Positions 1 through 11,282 of a stretch of DNA of 64,000 bases are shown in pieces. How positions within the stretch are numbered: position 1 is the stretch's first letter; the number at the start of each line of letters is the position of its first letter. Under the pieces are notes generated by a model. It did not search any database. It worked only from the letters and a program-made list of their open reading frames with translations, and was not told where the DNA came from. Location: positions 16,733,027-16,797,026 of the forward strand of contig NC_134834.1 in NCBI RefSeq assembly GCF_004210375.1, given 5' to 3'. The translations under genes and the position numbers were made by a program. The stretch is from Tachypleus tridentatus. Taxonomy: Eukaryota; Arthropoda; Merostomata; Xiphosura; Limulidae.

Positions 1-868
1 AGTTACCAATCCATGATTTACCACAAATGTATATTTGGTTACATTATTCTACAGGTATGTGTTACCTAGTTACCAATCCATGAGTTACTACAAATGTATC
101 TTTGGTTATATTATTCAACAGGTATGTGTTACCTAGTTACCAATCCATGATTTACTGTAAATGTATCTTTGGTTACATTATTCAACAGGTATGTGTTACC
201 TAGTTACCAATCCATGAGTTGCTACAAATGTATCTTTGGTTACATTATTCAACAGGTACATGTTAACTAGTTACCAATCCATGATTTACCACAAATGTAT
301 CTTTGGTTGCATTATTCAACAGGTATGTGTTACCTAGTTACCAATCCATGATTTACCACAAATGTATCTTTGGTTGCATTATTCAACAGGTATGTGTTAC
401 CTAGTTACCAATCCATGATTTACCACAAATGTATCTTTGGTTACATTATTCAACAGGTATGTATTACCTAGTTGCCAATGCATGATTTACTGTAAATGTA
501 TCTTTGGTTACATTATTCAACAGGTATGTGTTACCTAGTTACCAATCCATGATTTACTACAAATGTATCTTTGGTTACATTATTTAACAGGTATTTTTAC
601 CTTGTACCACTCCATGATTTACTACAAATGCATCTTTCGTAACATTATTCAACAGGTACATGTTACCTAGTTACCAATCCATGATTTACTACAAATGTAT
701 CTTTGGTTACATTATTCAACAGGTATGTGTTACCTAGTTACCAATTCACGATTTACTGTAAATGTATCTTTGGTTACATTATTCAACAAGTATGTGTTAC
801 CTAGTTACCAATTCACGATTTACTGTAAATGTGTCTTTGGTTACATTATTCAACAGGTATGTGTTAGC
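1..868. repeat. Minisatellite, 67-bp unit, about 13 copies
   Basis: A direct tandem array is already running at the window edge, so it extends further left. The unit is 67 bp, beginning AGTTACCAATCCATGATTTA and ending ATTCAACAGGTATGTGTTAC. Copies differ by scattered substitutions (TACC/TACT/TGTA after GATTTA) and a few indels. Each unit contains TTATTCAACAG followed by GTATGT, so it looks like a 3' splice site butted against a 5' splice site on the plus strand. The short reading frames at 695-977 only reflect the repeat and are not genes. Confidence 0.95.
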
Positions 869-1104
869 CATTCATTTTTCAACTGTCCATCTGACTACAA
901 CTTTTATGAATATTATAACATCTGTATGGATATATAATCCAGGAGGTTTACAGTACTGTGTAAAAGTGTTAAGATAACGTGAGAAATTAGATTTCAGGCT
1001 ACTTTCAAAGAAGAATGGAAGGTGAATCATAGGAGAAATGTGTGAATTTCGTTCGCCTTCATATTTAATTCAACAGAAACTCAGTGGAAATGTTTGAGTT
1101 CAGT
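869..1104. other. Unique AT-rich sequence, nothing recognised
   Basis: This stretch lies between the 67-bp array and the Tc1-like remnant. I see no gene or repeat in it. Confidence 0.5.
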
Positions 1105-2107
1105 AAACAGTTAATATGTTGTGTGTCCTTCTTTTGCTTTAGTAACTGTAGATAATGTTTCAGGTATTGTTGTAACATATTTAATCAAAGTGTCCTTTGG
1201 GATTTTACTCCAAATGTCTCTGACACACTCTCATAAAGTTTCTGTAGAAGTAACTTTTGATTTGTCAAGTTTTGGTCTATCAAATCCCAGGCTTACTCAA
1301 CTGGGTTGAGATCGAGGCTCTGCGGGACCATTGTATCATTTAAATGACTCCAGCAGCTTGTTTTCTCAGTTAAGTAATTTCTGCATGGGTTGGATGAGTT
1401 TTTTGGGTCATTTATCTTCTTGGTAGTAGAAAACTTTACTGATAATACACAAACCACTGGGTATACCATGATGGATCAGTATCCATCGATTTTATAAATA
1501 TCTCCTCTCGCCTTAGCAGAATGAAAGCACCCTCAAACCCTCACACTGCCTCCCTGTATGTGCTATACACTTAGGTGAGTTTCTTTTACTGGGTACACAA
1601 CCTAAGAATTGAACCAAAAGCTCCAAACTTAGATTCATCTGTCCATAACACCCTTTTTCAATCATCAACAGTCCTGTTTTTAGTAAATTTCAGTGTCCTG
1701 GTAATATTTGGAGGTCAAAGTAAAGGTTTTTTTTTAACTGCTACATCACCAAATATTCCATTCTCATTGGGTCTTCTTAATACTGTAGAACTGGACACTT
1801 TGCTATAATTTGGCACCTTGTTGTTTATCTCGTGCTTAAGATCAGTAGCTGTCTTCCTTCTGTTCTGAAGACTACATAAACAAAGATACTTAACATCAGT
1901 ATCATTGAGTTAAGGTGTTCTACCTCTTCCTTTTCCTATTTCAAATTCACCAGTCTCAGTCTCATGATCTAGGGTATACTTGACAGTGTTTGGGGAACAT
2001 TTCGGGTCTGCAGTAATTTGTTGGAGTGTCCAACCAGCATCACATAAATCTTTTATGCAAACCCTCTGCCCTACTGACAATTCTGTATGTTTCATGGACT
2101 GTGGCAT
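1105..2107 (-). mobile_element. Degenerate Tc1/mariner-type transposon
   Basis: On the minus strand, 2107-1910 encodes a Tc1-type N-terminal helix-turn-helix segment (MKHTELSVGQRVCIKDLCDA, then GWTLQQITADPKCSPNTVKYT). Further along, near 1760, comes RRPNENGIFGDVAVKK, matching the Tc1 pattern of an R-rich linker followed by LFGRVARKKPLL. Near 1300, LDLNPVE then AWD corresponds to the Tc1 SPDLNPIE-LWD box that follows the second catalytic Asp. The frame is interrupted several times, so the copy is dead. I could not find terminal inverted repeats, so both ends are approximate. Confidence 0.8.
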
Positions 2108-2649
2108 GACAACAAAACTTAATATATAGATAGACTGTCTTTATGAAGGTTTATTTGTGGAGTGCTATTAAATTGATATCATATACTGGTACAATATGCT
2201 AGGCCCTTGCAAGCTTATTACTACATAGTTAAGACACTGTATGTGGTACCATGATAGTTACTTCAGGCTTCCAGTCTCATCAGTATGATTCTTTCAAGAA
2301 GAATCCTTATGACATACCTTTGATACAAGTATATGGGGATTCTAAAGAATGATAAGTGTTCTCACCTTGAATTAGTTAATTGTTAACAGGATACAGTGAA
2401 GCATTACCATAGCGTTGGAATTTATATTCTCTAATGGCATGTAAGAATTAGTCTCCAAAATGGAAAAAAAAAAGACAAAATATTCTCCTATCCTAACAGT
2501 TTTGTAACTGACTGTAACAAACATCTGGAAATATTATTCTACATCGTTACAAGTAGAGGACTCCATGACATCTTCCCGAATAGTTACAGATAGATAAATC
2601 AATGATGTTATGTTAATCGTTATAGGTGTATGAATCGATGGTCTTATGT
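2108..2649. other. AT-rich unique sequence, no gene seen
   Basis: No coding potential or known repeat was recognised on either strand. Loosely related ATAAATTAATTTATAACATC-like words at the right end pass into the 35-bp array. Confidence 0.5.
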
Positions 2650-3245
2650 GAATAATTATAGATAAATTAATTTATAACATCTACTTGTGTTGTCAGATAA
2701 AATAATTTATAACATCTACCTGTGTAGTTAGATAAATTAATTCATAACATCTACCTGTGTAGTTAGATAAATTAATTCATAACATCTACCTGTGTAGTTA
2801 AATAAATTAATTCATAACATCTACCTGTGTAGTTAGATAAATTAATCTATAACTTCTACCTGTGTAGTTAGATAAATTAATTCATAACATCTACCTGTGT
2901 AGTTAGATAAATTAATTTATATCATCTACCTGTGTAGTTAGATAAATTAATTTATAACATCTACCTGTGTAGTTAGATAAATTAATTCATAACATCTACC
3001 TGTGTAGTTAGATAAATTAATTTATAACATCTACCTGTGTTGTTAGATAAATTAATTCATAACATCTACCTGTGTAGTTAGATAAATTAATCTATAACAT
3101 CTACCTGTGTAGTTAGATAAATTAATTTATAACATCTACCTGTGTAGTTAGATAAATTAATCTACAACATCTACCTGTGTAGTTAGGTAAATTAATTTAT
3201 AACATCTACCTGTGTAGTTAGATAAATTAATCCATGACATCTACT
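2650..3245. repeat. Minisatellite, 35-bp unit, about 17 copies
   Basis: The unit is built around AACATCTACCTGTGTAGTTA then GATAAATTAATTYAT. Copies are highly similar, with substitutions mainly at TTCAT/TTTAT/TCTAT, and the array becomes degenerate at the left edge. The period is not a multiple of three and there is no open frame. Unlike its neighbours it carries no strong splice-donor word. Confidence 0.93.
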
Positions 3246-3449
3246 TCTCAAAAGAAACTTCTACAAAAATAAAACCAAAACTATAATATTTATATTTCAG
3301 TGTATTTATGTAATTTAAAGTCTGATACATGAAAAATATATGGAAGATTAAAATATATATATATATATATTTATACTTACGATAATAATTCGTGATACAA
3401 TCCCTCATACTGTTTACGTTTTTATATTTCACCATGTGTTATTTCCCTT

Positions 3450-3706
3450 TGGAGCAAGGCCTAACGATTAGGGCGTTCGAATAGCAGGGTCAAAACACTG
3501 TGTCGAACACACCTTCACAGGTGTGGACAAGTTATAATATGTCAGTCAATCTCACTATTCATACGTAAAGATCAGCCAAAGAGTTGGCGATAGGTGTTAA
3601 AAGCCAGTTGTATTTACGTGATAGGTGTTGAAAGCCAGTTGTATTTACGTGATCAGCAATTTAGGATTAGGAACGATGGTACGTAGCCGCAATAGCTTTG
3701 CCAAGT
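3450..3706 (+). mobile_element. Diverged tRNA-derived SINE copy
   Basis: An old copy of the main SINE family. It retains GTTATAAT..GTCAGTCAATCTCACTATTC, AAGAGTTGGCG, an AATTTAGGA word and AATAGCTTTGCC in the right order, but the tRNA head is badly eroded. It contains an internal tandem duplication of about 30 bp (GATAGGTGTT..GTATTTACGT, near 3588-3651). Confidence 0.65.
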
Positions 3707-3786
3707 CTTTACCTATCTATCCACTTACTGTTGTTATGCCCAAACATATGTTGTCAAATGTGTCTTAAGTTTGTATGAATCGACAG

Positions 3787-3882
3787 GTCTGTATCCGGAA
3801 CGTCTGTGTCCAGCGATTCGGCCATGGGGCATAGTGAATGTGACCATTCAGTTCGACTTGAGGAATTAGAGGCAGATCTCAT
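3787..3882 (+). CDS. Coiled-coil protein, candidate exon 1 of those visible
   Basis: An open segment lies between a possible acceptor (CGACAG) and a good donor (CTCAT|GTAAGTTT). It reads SVSGTSVSSDSAMGHSECD then HSVRLEELEADLM. The serine-rich stretch followed by an acidic amphipathic helix suits the start of a coiled coil. An in-frame ATG in a favourable context (GCCATGG, at 3824) could be the initiator, or the segment could be internal. The donor leaves two bases (AT), which the next exon at 5705 completes with G to ATG. This frame agreement is the main support. I do not recognise the protein. Confidence 0.5.
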
Positions 3883-4140
3883 GTAAGTTTTTATTTTTTT
3901 TTGTTTCTTGAATTTATGTAGATATATTAGGAATTGTTCAGTAGTAGAAACGACCCACTAGACTGTAATGATTATGGTTTGTGCAATAACACTGAAAATA
4001 AAACTAGAATATCAGCTGTGCTTTAACGGAAAGTGTAGGTTGTGACCTTGTGCGTTGTCGCTTTTTATTATTATTTCTTTAAGTTGTTGCATTGCAAAAC
4101 CAATAGATCCTTTTGAATTCCAACACATTGACGGGCTCTT

Positions 4141-4428
4141 GGTTTTGTTTTTTTTTAATTTCGCGCAAAGCTGTACGAGGCCTATCTCTGCTAGCCGTCC
4201 CTAATTTATCAGTGTAAGACTAGAGGGAAGGCAGCTAGTCATCACCACTCACTGCCAACTCTTGGGCTACTCTTTAACCAACGAATAGTGAGATTGACCG
4301 TCAAATTATAACGCCCACATGGCTGAAAGGACGAGCATGTTTGGTGCGACGGGGATTCGAACCCACGATCCTCAGATTACGAGTCGAACGCCTTAACTCA
4401 CCTGGCCGTGTCGGCTCTCGGGCTCTTG
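4141..4428 (-). mobile_element. tRNA-derived SINE copy
   Basis: A near full-length copy of the main SINE in reverse orientation. The plus strand reads from the A/T-rich tail (TTTCGCGCAAAGCT) through CTAGAGGGAAGGCAGCTAGT and CATTATAACG..GGCTGAAAGG to the tRNA-like head with a B box (GGGGATTCGAACCC). Confidence 0.9.
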
Positions 4429-4945
4429 GAAATAACTTTACTAATGTCTAAGTGTTGAAAAGCATTAGGTCTAGTTTTCAGGCTGCAGATTGATAGGTCC
4501 GACGTTTAAGATGTAGTTTCGCTGAATCGTATCTGTATTTTCTGGTGTGGGCGTATTATGAAAGTGACGCTCTATCTCTTTATTCGGTTCAAAGAATCAG
4601 ACAAGATCCTTGTAGCGGTAGGTGTTTCCAAATGACTATCCCACCACTGGTCAGTAGTTCCAAATAAGAGATAACCATGACTTTTGAACTGTAGGAGTCT
4701 TTGATCTGACCATTTAGTTCACGAGCACATAGGGTGTTGTTAAGGTCGACTTGAAGTTTCAGATTAATTTCAAAGATTCTTTACCTGTTATCGAAAATTA
4801 TGTGTTTATGTACTGGATAAAAAATCTGGCGAAAAATAATTTTTCGTCGTTATTAGCGTTGATTCAACGGCTTTCGTTATTAGCGTTGAGTTAACGGCTT
4901 GGAAAATTTAATTTCAAAAATTAGTGGAACTATATATTTTTTATG

Positions 4946-5112
4946 AATAACGTTGGGTATTTACGCCTAATTGAAACGATTAACGTTGGGTATTTACGCC
5001 TAATTGAAATGATTAACGTTGGGTATTTACGCCTAATTGAAATGAATAACGTTGGGTATTTAAGCCTAATTGAAATGAATAACGTTGGGTATTTATGCCT
5101 AAATGAAATGAA
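4946..5112. repeat. Short tandem array, 33-bp unit, 5 copies
   Basis: Five near-identical copies of a unit starting AACGTTGGGTATTTACGCCT. The 65-codon frame over it is repeat-derived and has no support as a gene. Confidence 0.9.
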
Positions 5113-5700
5113 ATTTCCTCAAGTTTTTGTTTCCAGTTAAAACGATCGAGGATACAATGTTTGTTTTGAACGTATATATGTGAGGAAATTGTAGCTCAAA
5201 CTTAAATTTATCCAATGTTTTAACTTAAGCCTAAAAACAGGTGTTATTTAATTAGTTGAACGAATGGTACACTGTCAAAAGTTAGAGAAAATAGATGTCG
5301 GATTTATTGATAACTGATTTAAATAACATATTCAGTAAATCACGCCATGTATTTTAAAAAAATGTTTTTCTAATGATGCACATTGTGGCTAATGCTTTTG
5401 TGTAACTGTTTAAAACAAGTAGGCCTACTGGATTAATATTTTATTTTGTCTTACTTGTAACACACGCTTAACGTTGTAAACAAAAACACTGACCAAAATC
5501 TCAGACAAGCGTGCATGCAACACACAAAAAAATTGAACAATTTTAAGGGTTAATTTTTAAATTTATTACGATAGCTTCAGAATATAGAGTTTAGAAGTAG
5601 GTTTGTTTTGAAGCTATAACTCTCCAACTCTATTATTTGTCACAATGATCAGTTAGTTGTTAAGTGTAACTTTGGTGTTCATGGCTGATTTATTATTCTT
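5113..5700. other. Intron sequence before the repeat-bearing exon; no gene seen
   Basis: AT-rich, no repeat recognised. It ends in a pyrimidine-rich tract and TTTTAG acceptor at 5704. Confidence 0.5.
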
Positions 5701-5704
5701 TTAG

Positions 5705-8166
5705 GATGACGAAATGTGAGCTGGCTAAGGCCTTAAACAGGGAAGCTGGCTGTAAAAGCACAATATCAGAAAAGGACCAACTGATTAGGGATTTACACGA
5801 CCGTATTAGAGAACTTGAGCACAAGGAAAATGACATATGGTACGAAACTAAAGTCGTTCAATTTGAAGACAATAGAGAGTTGGGTAATAGTTCTGTGCTT
5901 ATTGTAACTCTAAGAACTCACGAGTCTACAATAGCATGTAGAGAGTTGGGTAATAGTTCTGTGCTTATTGTAACTCTAAGAACTCACGAGTCTACAATAG
6001 CATGTAGAGAGTTGGGTAATAGTTCTGTGCTTATTGTAACTCTAAGAACTCACGAGTCTACAATAGCATGTAGAGAGTTGGGTAATAGTTCTGTGCTTAT
6101 TGTAACTCTAAGAACTCACGAGTCTACAATAGCATGTAGAGAGTTGGGTAATAGTTCTGTGCTTATTGTAACTCTAAGAACTCACGAGTCTACAATAGCA
6201 TGTAGAGAGTTGGGTAATAGTTCTGTGCTTATTGTAACTCTAAGAACTCACGAGTCTACAATAGCATGTAGAGAGTTGGGTAATAGTTCTGTGCGAATTG
6301 TAACTCTAAGAACTCACGAGTCTACAATAGCATGTAGAGAGTTGGGTAATAGTTCTGTGCTTATTGTAACTCTAAGAACTCACGAGTCTACAATAGCATG
6401 TAGAGAGTTGGGTAATAGTTCTGTGCTTATTGTAACTCTAAGAACTCACGAGTCTACAATAGCATGTAGAGAGTTGGGTAATAGTTCTGTGCTCATTGTA
6501 ACTCTAAGAACTCACGAGTCTACAATAGCATGTAGAGAGTTGGGTAATAGTTCTGTGCTCATTGTAACACTAAGAACTCACGAGTCTACAATAGCATGTA
6601 GAGAGTTGGGTAATAGTTCTGTGCTCATTGTAACTCTAAGAACTCACGAGTCTACAATAGCATGTAGAGAGTTGGGTAATAGTTCTGTGCTCATTGTAAC
6701 TCTAAGAACTCACGAGTCTACAATAGCATGTAGAGAGTTGGGTAATAGTTCTGTGCTCATTGTAACACTAAGAACTCACGAGTCTACAATAGCATGTAGA
6801 GAGTTGGGTAATAGTTCTGTGCTCATTGTAACTCTAAGAACTCACGAGTCTACAATAGCATGTAGAGAGTTGGGTAATAGTTCTGTGCTTATTGTAACTC
6901 TAAGAACTCACGAGTCTACAATAGCATGTAGAGAGTTGGGTAATAGTTCTGTGCTTATTGTAACTCTAAGAACTCACGAGTCTACAATAGCATGTAGAGA
7001 GTTGGGTAATAGTTCTGTGCTTATTGTAACTCTAAGAACTCACGAGTCTACAATAGCATGTAGAGAGTTGGGTAATAGTTCTGTGCTTATTGTAACTCTA
7101 AGAACTCACGAGTCTACAATAGCATGTAGAGAGTTGGGTAATAGTTCTGTGCTTATTGTAACTCTAAGAACTCACGAGTCTACAATAGCATGTAGAGAGT
7201 TGGGTAATAGTTCTGTGCTTATTGTAACTCTAAGAACTCACGAGTCTACAATAGCATGTAGAGAGTTGGGTAATAGTTCTGTGCTTATTGTAACTCTAAG
7301 AACTCACGAGTCTACAATAGCATGTAGAGAGTTGGGTAATAGTTCTGTGCTCATTGTAACTCTAAGAACTCACGAGTCTACAATAGCATGTAGAGAGTTG
7401 GGTAATAGTTCTGTGCTCATTGTAACTCTAAGAACTCACGAGTCTACAATAGCATGTAGAGAGTTGGGTAATAGTTCTGTGCTCATTGTAACTCTAAGAA
7501 CTCACGAGTCTACAATAGCATGTAGAGAGTTGGGTAATAGTTCTGTGCTCATTGTAACTCTAAGAACTCACGAGTCTACAATAGCATGTAGAGAGTTGGG
7601 TAATAGTTCTGTGCTCATTGTAACTCTAAGAACTCACGAGTCTACAATAGCATGTAGAGAGTTGGGTAATAGTTCTGTGCTCATTGTAACTCTAAGAACT
7701 CACGAGTCTACAATAGCATGTAGAGAGTTGGGTAATAGTTCTGTGCTCATTGTAACTCTAAGAACTCACGAGTCTACAATAGCATGTAGAGAGTTGGGTA
7801 ATAGTTCTGTGCTTATTGTAACTCTAAGAACTCACGAGTCTACAATAGCATGTAGAGAGTTGGGTAATAGTTCTGTGCTTATTGTAACTCTAAGAACTCA
7901 CGAGTCTACAATAGCATGTAGAGAGTTGGGTAATAGTTCTGTGCTTATTGTAACTCTAAGAACTCACGAGTCTACAGCATGTAGAGAGTTGGGTAATAGT
8001 TCTGTGCTTATTGTAACTCTAAGAACTCACGAGTCTACAATAGCATGTAGAGAGTTGGGTAATAGTTCTGTGCTTATTGTAACTCTAAGAACTCACGAGT
8101 CTACAATAGCATGTAGAGAGTTGGGTAATAGTTCTGTGCTTATTGTAACTCTAAGAACTCACGAGT
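5705..8166 (+). CDS. Coiled-coil protein exon with 22-residue x 35 in-frame tandem expansion
   Basis: The exon follows an ATTCTTTTAG acceptor and completes the codon split at the previous donor. The first 57 residues are unique and helical-charged (TKCELAKALNREAGC, ISEKDQLIRDLHDRIRELEH), typical of a coiled coil. Then RELGNSSVLIVTLRTHESTI+AC repeats in frame: 34 copies (one lacking a codon) plus a final 17-residue partial. The frame meets TGA at 8166-8168. A candidate, weak donor CACGA|GTGAAA at 8166/8167 would end the exon with two bases, as the next exon (10498) requires. Whether all 35 copies are translated is unknown; several internal GTAATA words could shorten the exon. I do not recognise the family. 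A Rab-GAP such as TBC1D2, with a long coiled coil, is a guess only. Confidence 0.45.
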
Positions 8167-8168
8167 GA
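5874..8168. repeat. Minisatellite, 66-bp unit, 35 copies
   Basis: This is the most homogeneous array in the window. The unit starts AGAGAGTTGGGTAATAGTTC and most copies are identical. Variation is largely confined to GTGCTTATTG versus GTGCTCATTG (one GTGCGAATTG), plus ACTCTAAG versus ACACTAAG in two copies. T-type and C-type copies lie in blocks (T, C, T, C, T), which points to recent block expansion. One copy lacks 3 bp near 7975. The period is 22 codons, so the frame stays open. Confidence 0.97.
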
Positions 8169-8482
8169 AAGCACAGCAGAATATGTAACAAAATGTAAAC
8201 CACACTACAGTTAACATATCCAGTGACGGTGAAGCCTTTAGTCTAACATCAGGACTACAGGCGTACGAGATGGGATGGGTCTGTGAGATATACGATAGCG
8301 ATCTAGTTTGCAATACGTACGGTCATTAGGGTAAATTTTCAGTTTTCATTCAGGAAAAATTAGAATCAGAAAATATAACTTCATAAACTCATTTAGGCGA
8401 AATTTGTGTAGCCCCGCTCCCTGAAAAATCCCCGTACGCCTATAACCAGGACTTACCAGAGGGCTAGAACTTGTTTTGTATG
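8169..8482. other. Intron sequence, nothing recognised
   Basis: Unique sequence following the 66-bp array. No gene or repeat was seen. Confidence 0.45.
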
Positions 8483-8547
8483 TTTTTTGTTTGGTTTGAA
8501 TTTCGCGCAAAGCGACTTGAGGGCTAACTGCGCTAGCCGTCCGTATA
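8483..8547 (-). mobile_element. SINE tail fragment
   Basis: About 65 bp of the tail end of the main SINE (GAATTTCGCGCAAAGCGACT through CGCTAGCCGTCC), truncated before the body. Confidence 0.75.
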
Positions 8548-8696
8548 ATATAATTATTTCCTTCAGAGATTGTACATTAAAAAGACAAATAAACCGAAAC
8601 TGGGGCCTTTTCTGAAAATCGTTGAACCTTTTGCGCGTGGTCTTGTCTATTAACTCTTTTTAAGGTCTGTACAAAGGAAATGTTATTATACATGCT

Positions 8697-8927
8697 GGGC
8701 CCGGCATGGCCAAGTGTGTTAAGGCGTGCGACTCGTAATCTGAGGGTCGCAGGTTCGTATCCCCGTCGCGCCAAACATGCTCGCCCTTTCAGTCGTGGGG
8801 GTGTTATAATGTGACGGTCAATCCCACTATTGGTTGGTAAAAGAGTAGCCCAAGAGTTGATGGTGGGTGGTGATGACTAGCTGCCTTCCCTTTAGTCTTA
8901 CATTGCTGAATTAGGAACGACTAGCAC
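8697..8927 (+). mobile_element. tRNA-derived SINE copy
   Basis: It has an intact head (GGGCCCGGCATGGCCAAG, CGACTCGTAATCTGAGGG, B box GGTTCGTATCC) and body, but the tail is short after GACTAGCA. It lies tail-to-tail with the next SINE, making an inverted pair. Confidence 0.92.
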
Positions 8928-8929
8928 TG

Positions 8930-9208
8930 TTGTTTTGTTTCTCTTAATTTCGCACAAAGCTACTCGAGGGCTGTCTGCGCTAGCCGTACCTAATTTAGCA
9001 ATGTAAGTCTAGAGGGAAGGCAGCTAGTCATCACCACCCACTGCCAACTTTTGGGCTACTCTTTTACCAACAAATAGTGAGATTGACCGTCACATTATAA
9101 CGCCCCCACGGCTGAAAGGGCATGCATGTTTGGTGCAACCGGGATTCGAACCCGCGACCCTCGGATTACGAGTCGAACGCCTTAACACTCTTGGCCATGC
9201 CAGGACAG
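8930..9208 (-). mobile_element. tRNA-derived SINE copy, inverted partner
   Basis: A full-length reverse copy: tail AATTTCGCACAAAGCTACTC, body CTAGAGGGAAGGCAGCTAGT, head GGGATTCGAACCCGCGACCC. Confidence 0.92.
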
Positions 9209-9780
9209 AGGGCTAGACCACAACAAATATAGTTGTGGTGGTACGGTTTTAAAATTATAGACGTGAACATTTCTTGATAAATGTAACACAGAAATAAAGA
9301 AAAATTAAAATTTAAATCCCAGTGTAAAAGAACGCCGTCAACTGAAATCATTTCATTTGTAATTTATCCTATTGAAATGGGTAATTTTTGTACAAACGAT
9401 GCTGACAGAGCATCCTATACATTTCATAAGTATTATGAAATAATACTTTCATAAGTATTCAAAATTAAATATTTTATGTTCGTTTCTAAAATTCGTGTTA
9501 TGAAGTATATTTCACCCTCTGTCCATTTTGTATTTTTGTCATTTCAAAACAAATTCATCTTTTGAAACTTTGTGAAAAATGTGACTTATTTCTTGAAACA
9601 GTTTCGTTTTCTAGTGAAACGGATCAGCTCAGTGGTGACTCTAAGATTCGACATTCGATCCCTACAGTTTGCACAGAACAGATAGCACATTTTGAAGTTT
9701 TGTGCTTATCAAGAAAAAGCTATTTTCAAAACTTTACAAGTGAACAATTATTGTAAATCTAAAGTTTAAGGTAATATAGC
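9209..9780. other. AT-rich intron sequence, no gene seen
   Basis: Short open frames occur (for example 9562-9756 on the plus strand) but have no recognisable domain or phase-compatible splice sites. Confidence 0.45.
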
Positions 9781-9783
9781 TTC

Positions 9784-10025
9784 GAAATGTCGCGCGAAGC
9801 TGCTCGAGGGCTATTTGAATTTGTCATGGGCTCTCTGAGTTAGCTGTTCCTCATTTCGAAGTGATAAGCTTTAGGGAAGGCAGTTGTTTTACACCACCGA
9901 CCCGCGACAAAAAGTGAAATTGACAGTGACATTATAACGCTCTCAAGGCTGAAAGAACAAGCATATTCGTGATGGGATTCGAATTTGTGGCTTGCAGTTT
10001 GCAGGGCGAACACTAACCACCAAAC
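9784..10025 (-). mobile_element. Diverged SINE copy
   Basis: It keeps the tail (GTCGCGCGAAGCTGCTCGAG), GGGAAGGCAG, GACATTATAACGCTC..GGCTGAAAGA and GGGATTCGAA words of the main SINE in order, with many substitutions and an insertion near 9815. Confidence 0.8.
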
Positions 10026-10124
10026 CCAAAGTTTAAGGTGAAAGATAAAACTTTTATATTTACAAATATTTTAAACCTTATATTTCTCATTTGAATCAAC
10101 ATGAGTTCATCTGTCTTACAAAAG

Positions 10125-10345
10125 TTTGGTTTGGCCCAGCGATAGAGCTCTGAATTTGATCTGACCTGATCCTTGTTCGAATCTTTGCAATACCACAAAC
10201 TATTCCGAGCTTCTTAAATTGTAGATGCACTATTAGAGTAGCAATCGACCCCTTGGCACGGAGGATGGGTGATAGGAAGCTAGTGACCGGTTATCATCTC
10301 TCTGTCCACTTGATTAAAATTACGAACAGAGTCAAGAAGCCATAG
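10125..10345 (+). mobile_element. Possible further tRNA-derived SINE
   Basis: Contains an A-box-like TGGCCCAGCGATAGAGC and a B-box-like TTGTTCGAATC about 45 bp apart, followed by a body (GGATGGGTGATAGGAAGCTA) only loosely like the main SINE. It may be an old relative or a different family. Confidence 0.35.
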
Positions 10346-10497
10346 TAGGTTGACCCTAAATAGAAAATAGAAATCGTTTTCTCCACATAACGTCAATGTT
10401 CTTGTATAATAGCTATAAATGAAATATCAGACTATTATTTGCTTTTAATTCCAATTAAACCTTCAAAGGTCTTATTAATATATATATATTTATGTAG

Positions 10498-10647
10498 GCA
10501 TTCGTCTAATCAAAAAACCACCAGCGCTCAGCGCTTCCAGGAAAAGTGTAGAATTCTTCAAAACCTGAACCGTTTTCTGAACGAAGAAGTCATGAAACTG
10601 TCTCATCTTCTGAACGAAGAACGGAACCACAGTGAGAGACAACATCT
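10498..10647 (+). CDS. Coiled-coil protein, candidate third exon
   Basis: A clean 150-bp exon with acceptor TTTATGTAG and donor ACATCT|GTAAGT. Coding starts with one base completing the previous codon and reads HSSNQKTTSAQRFQEKCRI, LQNLNRFLNEEVMKLSHL, LNEERNHSERQH. The charged, leucine-spaced pattern is a strong coiled-coil signature. It ends with CT, two bases of the next codon. Splice signals, open frame and phase all agree with the neighbouring candidate exons. Confidence 0.7.
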
Positions 10648-10649
10648 GT

Positions 10650-11282
10650 AAGTAATAATCCTACACGTGCCACAGATTAAGGTGCAGTAAGTGTATCTTT
10701 CATGCAAAGAAAATCTGTCATAATGAATCGATAACCCATGTCCATCGAGCAACAGTGCCACAGTTAAATTACAGATAATGTATTTTTTTTGTCCAAATGT
10801 AACTTCAAAGAAGTCGTACCGCAATGTCTGGGAAATGTTATAAACAACCATATTACATTTTCTATTTACTCTTTGCTTATTTACATTGTGTCTGTGTTTC
10901 CAGGACAGCTACATTACCTTTTCTAATACGGAAAACCTTATATCACTGCTTTCTCAATATATTGTTAAACCTGTTATTACTTAAAGTTGTTTTAAATATT
11001 TTTTATCACAGCTTTAGGTATGAAGATCACGTGTAAACTGTACAACTTTAAACAGTAATTATAAGTTTAAAGGCTCCAACCCCCTGAAAACGATCTTAGG
11101 TTAGTTTAATACAACATAATACATTTTCAACATGCTCAAGTGATGTAAAACCATTGTAATAATTATTCACTTAGTGGAGTAATGGAGTCATTAAAAACTA
11201 CATACAGACGTAAAGTTACTGGTAGTTATTTGTAAAAAACAATTCACACAACTAGACGTAAAGTTAGTTAGTTATCACCATT
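10650..11282. other. AT-rich intron sequence, nothing recognised
   Basis: Short frames on both strands (near 10603-11036) look random. No repeat was recognised. Confidence 0.45.
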
